NCBI RefSeq assembly: GCF_040802235.1
Contig: NC_133165.1
Span: forward strand, 11,689,623-11,753,622
Length of the DNA stretch: 64,000 nucleotides
Origin: Manis javanica
Taxonomy: Eukaryota > Chordata > Mammalia > Pholidota > Manidae
Direction of reading: 5' to 3'
Made by a program: the position numbers and the translations under genes. Shown piece by piece: positions 63,661 through 64,000 of this stretch (position 1 is the stretch's first letter; each line of letters opens with the position of its first letter). Under the pieces are notes generated by a model, which ran no database searches, had not been told where the DNA came from, and was given only the letters and a program-made list of their open reading frames with translations.

Positions 63661-64000
63661 CATTGTCTCATTTGCCTCAATTCTATGTTAAATTATGGTA
63701 TTTAGCAGGTTCTCCCACTTTATACATGTTATTGAATATGCTTTGGCTATTTGTAGATTTTGACTTACCATACAGATTTTAGATTCTACTTGTAACATCC
63801 ATAAACAAAAATCTTTTAGTATTTAAGAAAAATTATGAAGTATATATAAATTAATTATAAATTAATTTGGGAAGAGTCAAAATCTTTGAAATTGTCTTCT
63901 AATTCATACATTTTTTTGTAGTTTCCTTAAAATTTTTGATAAAATTTTATAATTTCCCCAATAAGGTCTAATAGATCTTTGTGAGACACAGTCTTCGGCA

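Noticed and set aside
1-64000. CRISPR arrays, tRNA or rRNA genes, full-length endogenous retrovirus
   Set aside because: No regularly spaced repeats, tRNA-like folds or retroviral gag/pol reading frames were seen; only two solo LTRs represent the retroviral class.

Overview
This is a piece of an AT-rich mammalian (placental) nuclear genome. The only protein-coding gene I can support is the 5' half of ALX1 (the aristaless-type homeobox gene formerly called CART1). It lies on the minus strand at the far left, with coding exon 1 at 3220-3445 and coding exon 2 at 192-496, joined across a 2.7 kb phase-1 intron. The window ends inside intron 2, so the last third of the homeodomain and the whole C-terminal half are outside. 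A TATA box sits about 190 bp upstream of the start codon, and a broad CpG-rich zone (about 2.9-5.3 kb) covers the promoter, exon 1 and upstream flank. A second, isolated CpG-rich block at about 9.6-9.9 kb has no recognisable gene.

From about 10 kb to the right end the window is the 5' flank of ALX1, and it looks like a gene desert. I recognise only repeats: ancient MIR and L2 fragments, two MaLR-type solo LTRs (12.9 and 53.5 kb), a hAT-type DNA transposon (17.1 kb), several old L1 fragments, microsatellites and a retro-copied U6 snRNA pseudogene (62.1 kb, minus). The largest block (42.8-50 kb) is a nest of L1 copies. It holds an old plus-strand L1 from its 5'UTR into the reverse transcriptase region, interrupted by a second L1 with the inverted/direct structure expected of twin priming, followed by older antisense L1. 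A smaller element with the same inverted architecture lies at 35.5-36.1 kb.

I saw no Alu, rodent B1/B2, ruminant Bov-tA, pig PRE1 or carnivore tRNA-Lys SINEs. That argues against those well-known lineages but does not name a species. In human the gene on the 5' side of ALX1 is LRRIQ1; I could not identify any of its exons here.

There is no operon, CRISPR array, prophage or other sign of a new molecular system. The points most worth a second look are the isolated CpG island, two short local direct duplications (122 bp at 1,113 bp spacing; about 60 bp at 1,268 bp spacing), two adjacent near-perfect hairpins at 28.8 kb, the two twin-primed L1 structures, a trinucleotide repeat 1.9 kb upstream of the ALX1 start codon, and a short intronless ORF at 16.1-16.3 kb that I cannot place. 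Repeat family names come from remembered consensus sequences and were not checked with software.
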